Origin: Nitrospinia bacterium
Lineage (GTDB): Bacteria > Nitrospinota > Nitrospinia > Nitrospinales > JAJDAT01
Direction of reading: 5' to 3'
Length of the DNA stretch: 64,000 nt
NCBI GenBank assembly: GCA_029261715.1
Contig: JAJDAT010000051.1
Coordinates: forward strand, 1 to 64,000
Shown: positions 36,098 through 45,467 of the stretch, piece after piece
Layout: every line of letters begins with the position of its first letter
Position numbering within the stretch: position 1 is the first letter of the stretch
Position numbers and translations under genes: made by a program
Notes under the pieces: model-generated
What the model was told of the DNA's origin: nothing
Database searches by the model: none
What the model saw: the letters and a program-made list of their open reading frames with translations, nothing else

Positions 36098-36619
36098 CTA
36101 ACTTAAAGCCTTCGAAACCTTCACCAAAACATCAACCAACCCATCAATACGTTCTTTAATCTCAGGAGTGACGTCGCCATTATCAGAAAAATCTTTAGAA
36201 GAAGCATAAACAAAACGCGGAATCACGATACAACGAAAATCTAGCATCAAACTATTTGCCATACCCATCGGCGACATGAAACTCCCCTCGCCTCCCGCCG
36301 CGCATAAAAAACCAACCACTTTATCTTGCCAAGCTCTACCTGTAAGTTCGATAAAATTTTTCGCAACGGCATTTAAGTCATAGTTATAAATAGGAGCCGC
36401 CATTAAAATACCATCTGCTTCTTTGACTAGCTTCCCCATCTCTCCTACCAACGGTAATTTGTAAACAGCGTCGCCATCGCACATTGGTAAATCGCGTTCC
36501 GCAAGGTCAAGCCATACCATTTTTTCATTTAGGGTCTCTAAACGATTCTGCGCGTCTTTCGCCAGGTTTCGGCTGCGACTCTCTGGATTTAAACTGCAAG
36601 AGATAACAAGGTAAGCCAT
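36098..36619 (-). CDS. NADPH-dependent FMN reductase-like flavoprotein
   Basis: 173 residues with a flavodoxin-like fold. ISCSLNPESRSRNLAK is the FMN phosphate loop, and ILMAAPIYNYDLNAVAKNFIEL contains the family YNY-type motif. CAAGGEGSFMSPMGMANSL follows near residue 105. It would reduce FMN, quinones or azo compounds using NAD(P)H; the physiological substrate is unknown. Stand-alone gene. Confidence 0.87.
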   Translation of the reverse strand: MAYLVISCSLNPESRSRNLAKDAQNRLETLNEKMVWLDLAERDLPMCDGDAVYKLPLVGEMGKLVKEADGILMAAPIYNYDLNAVAKNFIELTGRAWQDKVVGFLCAAGGEGSFMSPMGMANSLMLDFRCIVIPRFVYASSKDFSDNGDVTPEIKERIDGLVDVLVKVSKALS

Positions 36620-36699
36620 AAAAATATCCTCAAAAAATACTTAAACCAGGTTTTGTAATAAAATGTTGAAGCGAACGACTAAACTTTAAAGGAACCTTT

Positions 36700-36755
36700 A
36701 AAAAGCAAATGCGAGATCCCTCCACGATGGTCGGGATGACGCGCAAAGGGGATTT
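36700..36755. repeat. Dispersed REP-like repeat fragment
   Basis: It contains GCGAGATCCCTCCACGATGG and TCGGGATGACGC, matching the 'GAGATCC...GATGAC' frame shared by the other dispersed repeats in this window. It lies between the divergent flavoprotein and SUMF1-type genes. Confidence 0.5.
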
Positions 36756-36856
36756 TGTAATTCCTATTCCTTTAAAAATCAACTCAAGAATTCATAACTA
36801 AAATTCAAATAATATTCTCTGTTATAATTTTAAAACACCTAAACATTTATCATATT

Positions 36857-37810
36857 ATGAAAACTAAAAAAATACAGCCAAGATCCGTAACTTTAGGAAA
36901 ATCGAATCAGAAAACCAGAATAATAAAGTCCCCTCGACACGTCATCCCGAGCTTGTCGAGGGATCTCGTTTTTAACACCCGTTATTTCCCTAGTTTCTTA
37001 AAAACTAAATTTTTATTAGTGATGATGCTATGGAGTATTTTTAGCGGTGTCAAAGCCGAAGCCGCGCCGCTATCATCGGCCAAACAAACTCCTGCCAATA
37101 TGGTTCATGTTCCCGCCGGGAAATACCTCTCGGGGTATCTAGCGGAACGCGCTTATAACGAATGTAAAAAAAATAATAACAAATGCCGAAAAGCCTGGTT
37201 CGAGGACGAAGAACCAATTAAAGAAATTGAAATCGACGAATTTTTTATCGATATTTACGAAGTGACACAAAAAGATTATAAAAAAGTAACAGGGAAAAAT
37301 CCTTCCATGTTTAAAGGGGATAATCGTCCAGTTGAAAACGTCACATGGGGTGAAGCAAATCAATATTGCCAAAAAATTGGCAAACGACTCCCCACCGAAG
37401 CCGAATGGGAAAAAGCCTCTAAAGGCGGAAAATACACCACCTACGTTTGGGGAAACGTAGTCGAATCAAATAAAGCTAACTTTTGCGATGCAAGCTGTAG
37501 TCACGGTTGGAATGAAGAGCAATTTTCTGACGGGTTCGAACACACCGCACCTGTTGGAAGTTTTCCTCCAAATGGGTATGGACTCTACGATATGGCCGGG
37601 AATGTCTACGAATGGGTAGCGGATTGGTACGAAGGAGATTATAATAGCGTTCGCCCAACAAAGAATCCTAAGGGACCCGCAAGCGGCGACGAAAGATCGA
37701 CTCGCGGCGGATCGTGGATCAATTATTCCAGCGGCACCCGACCAACCGACCGAAGCGGAGCCGATCCTGACGAACGCTACGAATATGGCGGATTCCGTTG
37801 CGCAAAATGA
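36857..37810 (+). CDS. SUMF1/formylglycine-generating-enzyme-fold protein, secreted
   Basis: 317 residues as drawn. The first 50 or so residues partly translate a dispersed palindromic repeat (arms CCCTCGACA at 36931 and TGTCGAGGG at 36954). A signal-like helix follows at KTKFLLVMMLWSIFSGVKAEA, so the functional start may be nearer 37000-37022. The SUMF1 domain runs from about residue 77: MVHVPAGKYLSGYL, IDIYEVTQKDY, VENVTWGEANQYC, LPTEAEWEKASKGG, YDMAGNVYEWVADWY, RGGSWINYSS and GGFRCAK. The active-site Cys pair of true formylglycine enzymes is absent after RGGSW, so another role (such as binding) is likelier. Confidence 0.82.
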   Translation: MKTKKIQPRSVTLGKSNQKTRIIKSPRHVIPSLSRDLVFNTRYFPSFLKTKFLLVMMLWSIFSGVKAEAAPLSSAKQTPANMVHVPAGKYLSGYLAERAYNECKKNNNKCRKAWFEDEEPIKEIEIDEFFIDIYEVTQKDYKKVTGKNPSMFKGDNRPVENVTWGEANQYCQKIGKRLPTEAEWEKASKGGKYTTYVWGNVVESNKANFCDASCSHGWNEEQFSDGFEHTAPVGSFPPNGYGLYDMAGNVYEWVADWYEGDYNSVRPTKNPKGPASGDERSTRGGSWINYSSGTRPTDRSGADPDERYEYGGFRCAK

Positions 37811-37882
37811 AACTGGCTCCTATACTGGTTTATAGACCAACAGAATAGAAATCTTTTTTGAAAAATATTGAAAGTAAACAAA

Positions 37883-38323
37883 ATGTCATTATTGGATCAA
37901 ATAAAAATCGACTTGAACGAAGCGCGAAAAGCTAAAAATTCCCCAGTAGCGAATCTACTCAGCACCTTGTATGCCGAAACCCTCATGATAGGTAAAAATG
38001 ATGGCGACCGTGATACGACGGAAGAAGAAAGTGTCGCAAAAATAAAAGCCTTCATTAAGAATATCAACGAAACCTTAAAAACGATTCCTGAAGGTAACGA
38101 AAAACGCGCCGAGTACGAAAACGAAAAAACTATTTTAGAAAAATATTTGCCAACTCAAATATCGGAAGAAGAATTAACTAAGATCATTGAAGGGATTGCG
38201 GAGAATCACGAGAAGTCTATGAAGTCGATGGGTAAAGTAATGGGAGAGTTGAAAGGAAAGTATTCTGGACAATTCGACGGTAAACTCGCTAGCGTCCTGG
38301 TCAAAAAAATCCTTGCAGGCTAG
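37883..38323 (+). CDS. YqeY/GatB-like domain protein
   Basis: 146 residues from ATG 37883; the frame is open further to a TTG at 37868. Family features: SLLDQIKIDLNEARKAKN, KIKAFIKNINETLK, LEKYLPTQISEEELTKII, and a C-terminal MGKVMGELKGKYSGQFDGKLAS. The domain resembles the C-terminal tail of GatB and may bind tRNA; the cellular role is not settled. The gene ends just before a block of dispersed repeats. Confidence 0.9.
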   Translation: MSLLDQIKIDLNEARKAKNSPVANLLSTLYAETLMIGKNDGDRDTTEEESVAKIKAFIKNINETLKTIPEGNEKRAEYENEKTILEKYLPTQISEEELTKIIEGIAENHEKSMKSMGKVMGELKGKYSGQFDGKLASVLVKKILAG

Positions 38324-38325
38324 GC

Positions 38326-38630
38326 CACAGAACTCACAGAAAGAACTGCTATTACCGCAAAGGCGCAGAGAACGCAAAGAATACAAGGGCAAGAACAAAA
38401 CGTTCAATCGATGAAAGATCTCGCTTTTAGATTATGACGTCAGAGCAAATCTTTGAGCCATTCCCTTAGCATGTCATCCAGAGGCGATCACCATTAATGA
38501 GCCTGCCCTGAGCTTGTCGAAGGGGCGAAGGATCTCGCCTCGCCCCAATAGTCATTCCGACCGAAGTGGAGGAATTTATGCTTCAAAGAAGCATCTACCT
38601 CATAAGCTTGCCGAAGCATCTTCTCTGGCC
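38326..38630. repeat. Block of dispersed repeats
   Basis: Three pieces lie here. CCACAGAACTCACAGAAAG at 38326 recurs at 41396. An unpaired copy of the CCGCAAAGGCGC repeat lies at 38353-38380. A REP-like unit at about 38470-38530 (TCCAGAGGCGATCACCATTA, GCTTGTCGAAGG) is nearly the reverse complement of 48003-48060. It occupies the whole gap between yqeY and the ROCO gene end. Confidence 0.7.
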
Positions 38631-38631
38631 C

Positions 38632-40743
38632 CTAACTACTTTTCCCCCGCCGATGCGTCTTATACTCATTCGCATGTTTACCGCATAACCACAAATAATG
38701 CCCTTCTGGAGTTAGAATCCGCTTCAACCCTTTATCTTGCCAATTCGGCTCAATCTCGTCCAACAACCATCGAAATGCTAACAAAGCAGACTCCTCCAAT
38801 TGTCTCGGCTCATCCTTAGAGCTCCACAAGTTTTCAGAGTCAATCCCAACTTCTAAATAAGAAGCTTTAGAAGTCAGCTTTTCCATAAATTCAATTTGAT
38901 TTTTTACCGACTCATGCGTTTCTTTGCTAAAAAAGGAACCAACCGCTGGATTGAATAAAGGAACTACAAAATTCCAAATTTTAGCCATCCCAGTAATATA
39001 AGGGGTCGCTTTTGCAAACCATTCAACAGGTTTTTCAAAAGAAAAACAGGCCGTTTCCACTGAATGCCAATAACCTGGAGACTGACAGAACAATTGCAAT
39101 TCACATTTTTTCATGGGTTTTAATTTATCAACCCCACTCTTTTCTAACTCTCGTAAAAGAAAAACATTAGGGCACGCTTGCTCCTCGCTTGATTGAATGG
39201 AGTTATAAATCTTGATGAAATTCAGCTGCATTAGAGACAGTAATTCGTTTTTAACAGTATCTTCCAATTGATCTAATTTTGCTCCAACCTTATCAAAACG
39301 TTCTCGAACTTCATACGTAAGATTATTGATCAAAGCGACTAAATCATCGCGTACTTCTTCAAACGTCTTAATTTCCCAACCTCTTATTAAATCAGTCGCC
39401 GGAATCATCTTGAATTTTTTCGGACATTGAATCTCTTTAACATTTTCTTCAAATGCTCTGCTGAGATCTTCAAAATCAAACTCATGAACACACCGCTCAT
39501 CGTCATGTCCAGGGCAGGGAATTTTACGCTCAATTTCTAAACCTTTATAACGTTCTAGAATCAACTCTAAACCATCGCGTAAAATAGCGAAAAAACTATG
39601 AGGCACTCTTCCACGAACCGTCAACGTTAAAATATGTTTGTGCGTATCGGTTTCAACCAAAGCCCAATTGTTCGATTTATCTTTGAAAATCGCGCCATGT
39701 AGCCAATGCGTTCTTGTTGTGAACCGGTGCGACCGCGCTATAAACCAAGTGGGAATTCCTGGCGGTATTGTGTTCAAACAAAACTTCATAGAAAGCTCTT
39801 TGTTATTTTCCGATTGGGTTTTGTCTTTCCAGATTTCTTGATAATTCGGCAACTCAACTGGCAACAACTCCACAACCAAACTCCTATCGTCTTTGCCAGA
39901 AATTTGATAGGAGAGATCAAACTTTTCCATGAGCCGCAAAAGACGATCTTGTATACCCGGCCCTGTTACATCTTTCCAGAGCTTGTCCATATGTTGACGG
40001 CTAAACACTCCTTTTTTTCCCGCGATCTCTTCGCAATCAAGAACTTTTCCAACTTCTTTTGAAACCCATTGCGGTTTTAAAATAATCGTGTCTTTCAAAT
40101 CATCATCTTCATGGTAATAAAGAATGTCGCCCAATTCATGGAGCGTTTTAAGCAATGTTTCCGTTTCTTTTTCTTCAACCTCAAATTTTGAAAAAATTTC
40201 TGGAATTTCTTGTCGAGAAATAAATAACCCATCTTTTTCTCGCAAAGCACTTGCCGAATCAATCCAAGACTTCGGCCACTCTTGTCCCATGAGAGGTAAT
40301 TCAGAAGCATGATCGGCTATAGCAGTGCGCAAATCTTCAAATCCAATATTATCAGTACTACTTACTCCAAAATGCGCTTTGACCTGTGGGTACTTTGTTT
40401 GTAATTGAGAAAAAGGTAACTTTGTGGGACGTTGATCCGTATGAGTGCCAACAATTAAAATCGGGGAATCGGGAGCGATCGCTTTGATATTGTCTAACCA
40501 ATCGTATAATTTTCCTTGTTCGTATTCATGAATAGTATTCCACGCCAAGATGAAAAGCGAACGATTACTGAAAAAAAATTGGTGTGTCGCATGATAAATT
40601 TCTTGTCCGCCAAAATCCCATGATTTCAAGTCCATCTCAACTTTCGACTCTTTAGGATGTGATAATTTCAAAGGATGAATTTCAATGCCATGTGTGGTTT
40701 GAATTTCTGGATCAAATTCTTCTCCACGAAGACGTCTTAACAT
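38632..40743 (-). CDS. Roc-COR portion of a ROCO protein
   Basis: 703 residues from the first ATG after the break. The Roc GTPase part contains SWDFGGQEIYHATHQFF (switch) and VGTHTDQRP (base recognition), but the P-loop GQGGVGKT lies just upstream of this ATG. Without it the GTPase would be dead. The COR domain follows (WIDSASALREKDGLFIS; LGDILYYHEDD; ILKPQWVSKEV), then a long C-terminal half including a coiled coil (FDKVGAKLDQLEDTVKNEL). ROCO proteins dimerise via COR and cycle with GTP. The restart codon has no convincing ribosome site. Confidence 0.75.
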   Translation of the reverse strand: MLRRLRGEEFDPEIQTTHGIEIHPLKLSHPKESKVEMDLKSWDFGGQEIYHATHQFFFSNRSLFILAWNTIHEYEQGKLYDWLDNIKAIAPDSPILIVGTHTDQRPTKLPFSQLQTKYPQVKAHFGVSSTDNIGFEDLRTAIADHASELPLMGQEWPKSWIDSASALREKDGLFISRQEIPEIFSKFEVEEKETETLLKTLHELGDILYYHEDDDLKDTIILKPQWVSKEVGKVLDCEEIAGKKGVFSRQHMDKLWKDVTGPGIQDRLLRLMEKFDLSYQISGKDDRSLVVELLPVELPNYQEIWKDKTQSENNKELSMKFCLNTIPPGIPTWFIARSHRFTTRTHWLHGAIFKDKSNNWALVETDTHKHILTLTVRGRVPHSFFAILRDGLELILERYKGLEIERKIPCPGHDDERCVHEFDFEDLSRAFEENVKEIQCPKKFKMIPATDLIRGWEIKTFEEVRDDLVALINNLTYEVRERFDKVGAKLDQLEDTVKNELLSLMQLNFIKIYNSIQSSEEQACPNVFLLRELEKSGVDKLKPMKKCELQLFCQSPGYWHSVETACFSFEKPVEWFAKATPYITGMAKIWNFVVPLFNPAVGSFFSKETHESVKNQIEFMEKLTSKASYLEVGIDSENLWSSKDEPRQLEESALLAFRWLLDEIEPNWQDKGLKRILTPEGHYLWLCGKHANEYKTHRRGKSS

Positions 40744-40842
40744 TTGAGTCTTGCCAACACCTCCTTGACCTACAACTACTAACTTAGAAGTCCATTGTTT
40801 TTGTTTACCGCGTGCTTTCGCCCGCAGATAATCAAAAATGGC

Positions 40843-41310
40843 TTATTTCCCCTCTCGGATAATTTCCTGAGGTGGGTCCAATAAAGGATTATTACTAAGA
40901 TTAAGTACCTTCAGATGAGAAAGATTGCCTAGCTCATCAGGAACTTCCGTCAGTTGATTATTACTAAGATTAAGCTCCGTCAGATTTGAAAGATTGCCTA
41001 ATTCAATTGGAATTTCCGTTAGTCGATTGCCACTAAGATCAAGTGCCTCCAAATTGGAAAGAAGATCTAGCTCGACCGGGACTTCCGTCAACTTATTATC
41101 ATATAAATAAAGTGCTGTCAGATTTGAAAGTTTGCTTAGTTCAGCAGGAATTTCCGCCAGTTTATTACGACTAAGATAAAGGACCGTCAGATTAGAAAGA
41201 TTGCCAATTTCTTTTGGGAGAAACTTTATATTTTCTTCCATCAGGTTGAGTCCTATCCAATTTCCTTTTTTGGCTTTGTCAATTTTCTTAAGTAACTCTT
41301 TTTCGTTCAT
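40843..41310 (-). CDS. Leucine-rich-repeat N-terminus of the ROCO protein
   Basis: 155 residues with about six 23-residue LRRs of the PIELGNLSNLTELNLSNNQL type (residues 25-145), preceded by a short charged cap. It ends DPPQEIIREGK at the TAA. The end-cap DPPQEII is exactly what precedes the Roc domain in intact ROCO proteins. The repeats probably form a ligand-binding solenoid. The start lies about 140 bp from the IS110 transposase stop. Confidence 0.85.
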   Translation of the reverse strand: MNEKELLKKIDKAKKGNWIGLNLMEENIKFLPKEIGNLSNLTVLYLSRNKLAEIPAELSKLSNLTALYLYDNKLTEVPVELDLLSNLEALDLSGNRLTEIPIELGNLSNLTELNLSNNQLTEVPDELGNLSHLKVLNLSNNPLLDPPQEIIREGK

Positions 41311-41394
41311 TGCTGTCGCTCAACATTTTTGGAATTGACTTTATTATGGTAGGGCAGTGGGGGGAGGTCAAGAGATTTTTTGGCATGCGAAAAG

Positions 41395-41430
41395 AGCCAC
41401 AGAACTCACAGAAGGACACAGAAAAGAAGA
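41395..41430. repeat. Dispersed 'CCACAGAACTCACAGAA' repeat
   Basis: GCCACAGAACTCACAGAAGG recurs in almost the same form at 38326 (CCACAGAACTCACAGAAAG) and more loosely at 50338. It lies between the ROCO start and the end of the IS110 transposase gene. Confidence 0.65.
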
Positions 41431-41453
41431 GAGGTGGTCGCACTTCGACACGC

Positions 41454-42640
<1,187 letters not shown>

Positions 42641-42687
42641 TTTCCCATTAACGTTGCTTTTTGAATCATACAAGTGTGACAATCTAT

Positions 42688-42745
42688 TTAAATCAAGGCG
42701 ACCCTTCGACGGAGTTTATCTGAGATTGCCGAAGGGCCAGAATGA
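42688..42745. repeat. Dispersed REP-like repeat
   Basis: AAATCAAGGCGACCCTTCGA leads into an arm pair CCCTTCG/CGAAGGG and ends CAGAATGACATT. It has the same frame as the copies at 47990 and 38470 but a different middle. It lies between the IS110 element and the cytochrome gene. Confidence 0.6.
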
Positions 42746-42759
42746 CATTTTTAAATATT

Positions 42760-43101
42760 CTATTGGGTTTGCAGATATCTAATATATTTAATTATCTCTT
42801 TAATCTCTCCTTCTTTTACTCTTCGTTTTTGCGGCGGCATCTTTCTAGATTTCGAACCCTTCAAAATAGTAGTAGTTATTTCCTCGTTTGAAAAACTTTC
42901 CATAAAAAACTTTTTCTGAATTAATTTAGGCGTTTTGCCTCGACCGATACCTTCAGGCCCATGGCAGCTCGCGCAAACTCTTTGAAATTGTTTCTGCCCT
43001 TCCTTCAATTCATCCGGAATTACTTTATCTGGCTTTGCTGTAGCTGAACAAGAAACCAGTAGTAAGGACAAAACTATAATTTGAAAACAAAAATACTTCA
43101 T
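42760..43101 (-). CDS. Lipoprotein c-type cytochrome (single heme)
   Basis: 113 residues. The signal peptide ends in a lipobox LLVSC (Cys18), so it is predicted to be lipid-anchored in the periplasm. The heme site is VCASCHGPEG near residue 41, with a distal axial Met in KSRKMPPQK near 85. It is a class I cytochrome c of the small electron-carrier type. It starts 17 bp after the stop of the TSUP transporter gene, so they share a transcript. Confidence 0.9.
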   Translation of the reverse strand: MKYFCFQIIVLSLLLVSCSATAKPDKVIPDELKEGQKQFQRVCASCHGPEGIGRGKTPKLIQKKFFMESFSNEEITTTILKGSKSRKMPPQKRRVKEGEIKEIIKYIRYLQTQ

Positions 43102-43118
43102 TTAATTACCGTTTTAGT

Positions 43119-43844
43119 TTAAGAATTGATACTTTTTATTATTAAGAGTGTCGCGCTAATCGTAGAGATAATCAATACCGCCATTCGTGAGCGCTCTTGA
43201 TCGAACCATACGGCAAACCGACTCGCTATAAAATATCCCAAAACAAAACCAGGGATCAGCCAAAGCCCCAACTGAAAATGGCGACTATTGAAGTAACCTG
43301 CCAGATGTAAGAAAGTTAGCATCACTATGGTCGATACGAAATAAAGAAAACCTAACGTGGCGCGTAAACTTGGGCCTTTCTCATTTTGATAGAGTAACGC
43401 CAATACAGGAGCGCCAATAGATACTGTCGCTCCCATATAACCGGAGATGAAACCTGCTCCCATGCGATAGCTATTTGTTTGTCTTAATCCTTTGCCAAAA
43501 AAACTAATTCCCACCGCTAACAAAATTAAAGAACCAAAAACGATGCCAAGTTGTTTGACGGGTAACCAGGATAGCGTATAAGCGCCTAATCCCATTCCTA
43601 TGACTAAGGCTATTAAGAGTAGCGGTAACCCTTGGTAACGGATATCCGCTCTCCCTTTCCATGCCATCATAAAAGAAAGCGTTAAACTTGCGCAAAGAGT
43701 CGGTCCTGGAATCAGTTCGATATTTATAAGAGCTAATAAAGGAACGATGATGATCCCCGCGCCCAGTCCTGTTGCCGCCTGCAATACAGAACCCAGAGAA
43801 ACCACAGCTACGGAAGCCAAAAATTCAATTATGGTGAAGGGCAT
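43119..43844 (-). CDS. TSUP-family (TauE/SafE) membrane transporter
   Basis: 241 residues with about seven to eight hydrophobic helices. The family repeat begins SLGSVLQAATGLGAGIIIVPLL, followed by GPTLCASLTLSFMMAWKGRADI, and the second half carries GFISGYMGATVSIGAPVLALLY. TSUP proteins carry sulfite, sulfoacetate, other anions or metals. Pairing with a lipoprotein cytochrome suggests a periplasmic redox substrate, but this is inference. Confidence 0.85.
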   Translation of the reverse strand: MPFTIIEFLASVAVVSLGSVLQAATGLGAGIIIVPLLALINIELIPGPTLCASLTLSFMMAWKGRADIRYQGLPLLLIALVIGMGLGAYTLSWLPVKQLGIVFGSLILLAVGISFFGKGLRQTNSYRMGAGFISGYMGATVSIGAPVLALLYQNEKGPSLRATLGFLYFVSTIVMLTFLHLAGYFNSRHFQLGLWLIPGFVLGYFIASRFAVWFDQERSRMAVLIISTISATLLIIKSINS

Positions 43845-44012
43845 TTGGTTTATTCGATTAGGTTATTTGGAGCTTAAAGAAAATACCCATGGATTAAGTC
43901 GAGCAGGTTTTCAATTAATAATAGCTTAAGTGTGGGATTATTGAGAGGTAAAAACTTTATTGAACAGCGAAGCCGAAGGGCGTCTTTGCAATAAAAGGGG
44001 TTTGACTTGGGG

Positions 44013-45458
44013 TTAATCATTTTTTTTTATTGATTCACGAATTCTTTTAACGCCAATGACAATTCCGGTGAGACTGAAGATAAAACCTATCGTCAGCAAA
44101 AACAAAATAACTGCATCCCAAAACGGTCGGTGGTTGACGAGGCCCGGAAAGTCGAGACTGTGTAGTCCGTTAAACAACCATCGGTAAACGCGGCGGCCTT
44201 GGTCCATTACGGACACAATATTTCCTGTGTCCATATCGACATGAAGCCAAGTTTCAGAATCGCTATCTAAAACAATTCTTAGGGTGTTTGGCGGCATCCG
44301 TCCTTCCCTCAGTTGACTGTAGACATCGTCGGATGCCACTTTATCCGCTGTTTTTATTTTTGCTTCTGGCCATGCTTTTTGAACTGCATTTACTAATTCT
44401 TCTTTCGTCAATTCAGTTTCTGCAAGTTTTCCTAGTTTATCTTGCGCTAAGAGTTGAGTTTCGTTTTGTCTACGCATTAATAAAATCGTTCGTCCTCTTA
44501 CGACTTTGAATTCTAATTCGCGAAACGGTTTGAGATTCCTTAACGCTTCTGCTGAAATGTTTTCTATAGCTCTGGTTAATGGGATTCCTTGAAACTTTTC
44601 AATTCGGTCAGCTTTTGGTTTTGGACTAGAGAATAGCCGTTCGTGATCCATGGATAACCAACCACTGAATATCCAAGTTAAAACAAAACTGCCAACTAGC
44701 ATTCCTAAGATATGATGCCAGCGCATCCAGCCTTGATATTGGCTTGCGACTTTTCTTTTAGCTTCTCGGTATCTTATTATTCCTAACCACAGTCCTGAAC
44801 TAGCCGCGATTACTCCAAATAGCGACAACCACCAAACGGTTTGATCCCATAAACCCCAATGTTTACGCAATATTGTTGGATAAACCCAATGCGCGACAGC
44901 TCCAACGTAATTCCAACCGCGTTGGAATGCTGTGGTCTTTTGTAATGTTTCTCCAGTTCGTTCAGATATATAAAGCGTCGTATATTCTGAATCGTACAAT
45001 TCGACTCGAAAAAAAGGGCGATAGGGATCAAAACTTTCATACACAATCCATTGGTCGTACTCAACGGAAGATTTACTTCCACCTATTGAATTACCTGTAA
45101 ACTTCTTAGCAACCTCGATTGCAACATCATAGCTAACAGAATTCAGATGTTTTCCGTTATCGGCTCTAATTACATCTATTTTTTTATTCGTCTTATGCAA
45201 AACATAGATTGGGTTTCCTTGCAAGTCTATGATCCGCATTCGGTTTAAATTTTGAATACCTGTTTTTTGAATCGCCTCTTTAGGAGAAATTTGGATCTGG
45301 GAAGGATTAACATCGGTTTGAAAAGCGGCTAATTGCTCGTCCGTGGATAATGATGGGAAAGGCACATAAATTAGAACGGCGCCGCTAAAGAACCAAGCAG
45401 AAAAAAACAAACACAAAAAAATTCCTAACCAGCGATGAGCTGTTATTAGGAATCGCAT
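44013..45458 (-). CDS. PepSY-domain membrane protein (PiuB-like)
   Basis: 481 residues with four membrane helices: near the N-terminus (WLGIFLCLFFSAWFFSGAVL), about 210-235, about 255-275 (HHILGMLVGSFVLTWIFSGW) and at the C-terminus (DAVILFLLTIGFIFSLTGIV). The periplasmic loops contain PepSY-type segments. Paired histidines (WRWHHILG, HRWLG) are as in proteins that accompany TonB receptors and may reduce or unload the imported metal complex. It starts nine bases after the receptor stop, so it is in the same B12-controlled transcript. Confidence 0.87.
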   Translation of the reverse strand: MRFLITAHRWLGIFLCLFFSAWFFSGAVLIYVPFPSLSTDEQLAAFQTDVNPSQIQISPKEAIQKTGIQNLNRMRIIDLQGNPIYVLHKTNKKIDVIRADNGKHLNSVSYDVAIEVAKKFTGNSIGGSKSSVEYDQWIVYESFDPYRPFFRVELYDSEYTTLYISERTGETLQKTTAFQRGWNYVGAVAHWVYPTILRKHWGLWDQTVWWLSLFGVIAASSGLWLGIIRYREAKRKVASQYQGWMRWHHILGMLVGSFVLTWIFSGWLSMDHERLFSSPKPKADRIEKFQGIPLTRAIENISAEALRNLKPFRELEFKVVRGRTILLMRRQNETQLLAQDKLGKLAETELTKEELVNAVQKAWPEAKIKTADKVASDDVYSQLREGRMPPNTLRIVLDSDSETWLHVDMDTGNIVSVMDQGRRVYRWLFNGLHSLDFPGLVNHRPFWDAVILFLLTIGFIFSLTGIVIGVKRIRESIKKND

Positions 45459-45467
45459 TTTCGGGTC

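Larger units (their letters stand above)
38632..41310 (-). pseudogene. ROCO (LRR-Roc-COR) gene interrupted by one in-frame TAA
   Basis: The LRR ORF (41310-40843) and the Roc-COR ORF (40743-38632) share one reading frame. The only break is TAA at 40843-40845; after it the frame reads AIFDYLRAKARGKQKQW then KLVVVGQGGVGKTQ before reaching the downstream ATG. Read through, it gives a single protein of about 892 residues with normal ROCO architecture. In intact ROCO proteins the same junction is continuous, so a single-base change (CAA, GAA or AAA to TAA) is the simplest explanation. Recoding or a sequencing error is not excluded. Confidence 0.75.

Noticed and set aside
36857-37810. Functional formylglycine-generating enzyme
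   Set aside because: The fold is right, but the active-site Cys pair is missing and no sulfatase is nearby.
38514-38819. Plus-strand ORF over REP repeats
   Set aside because: Half is repeat DNA and half is antisense to the ROCO 3' end.
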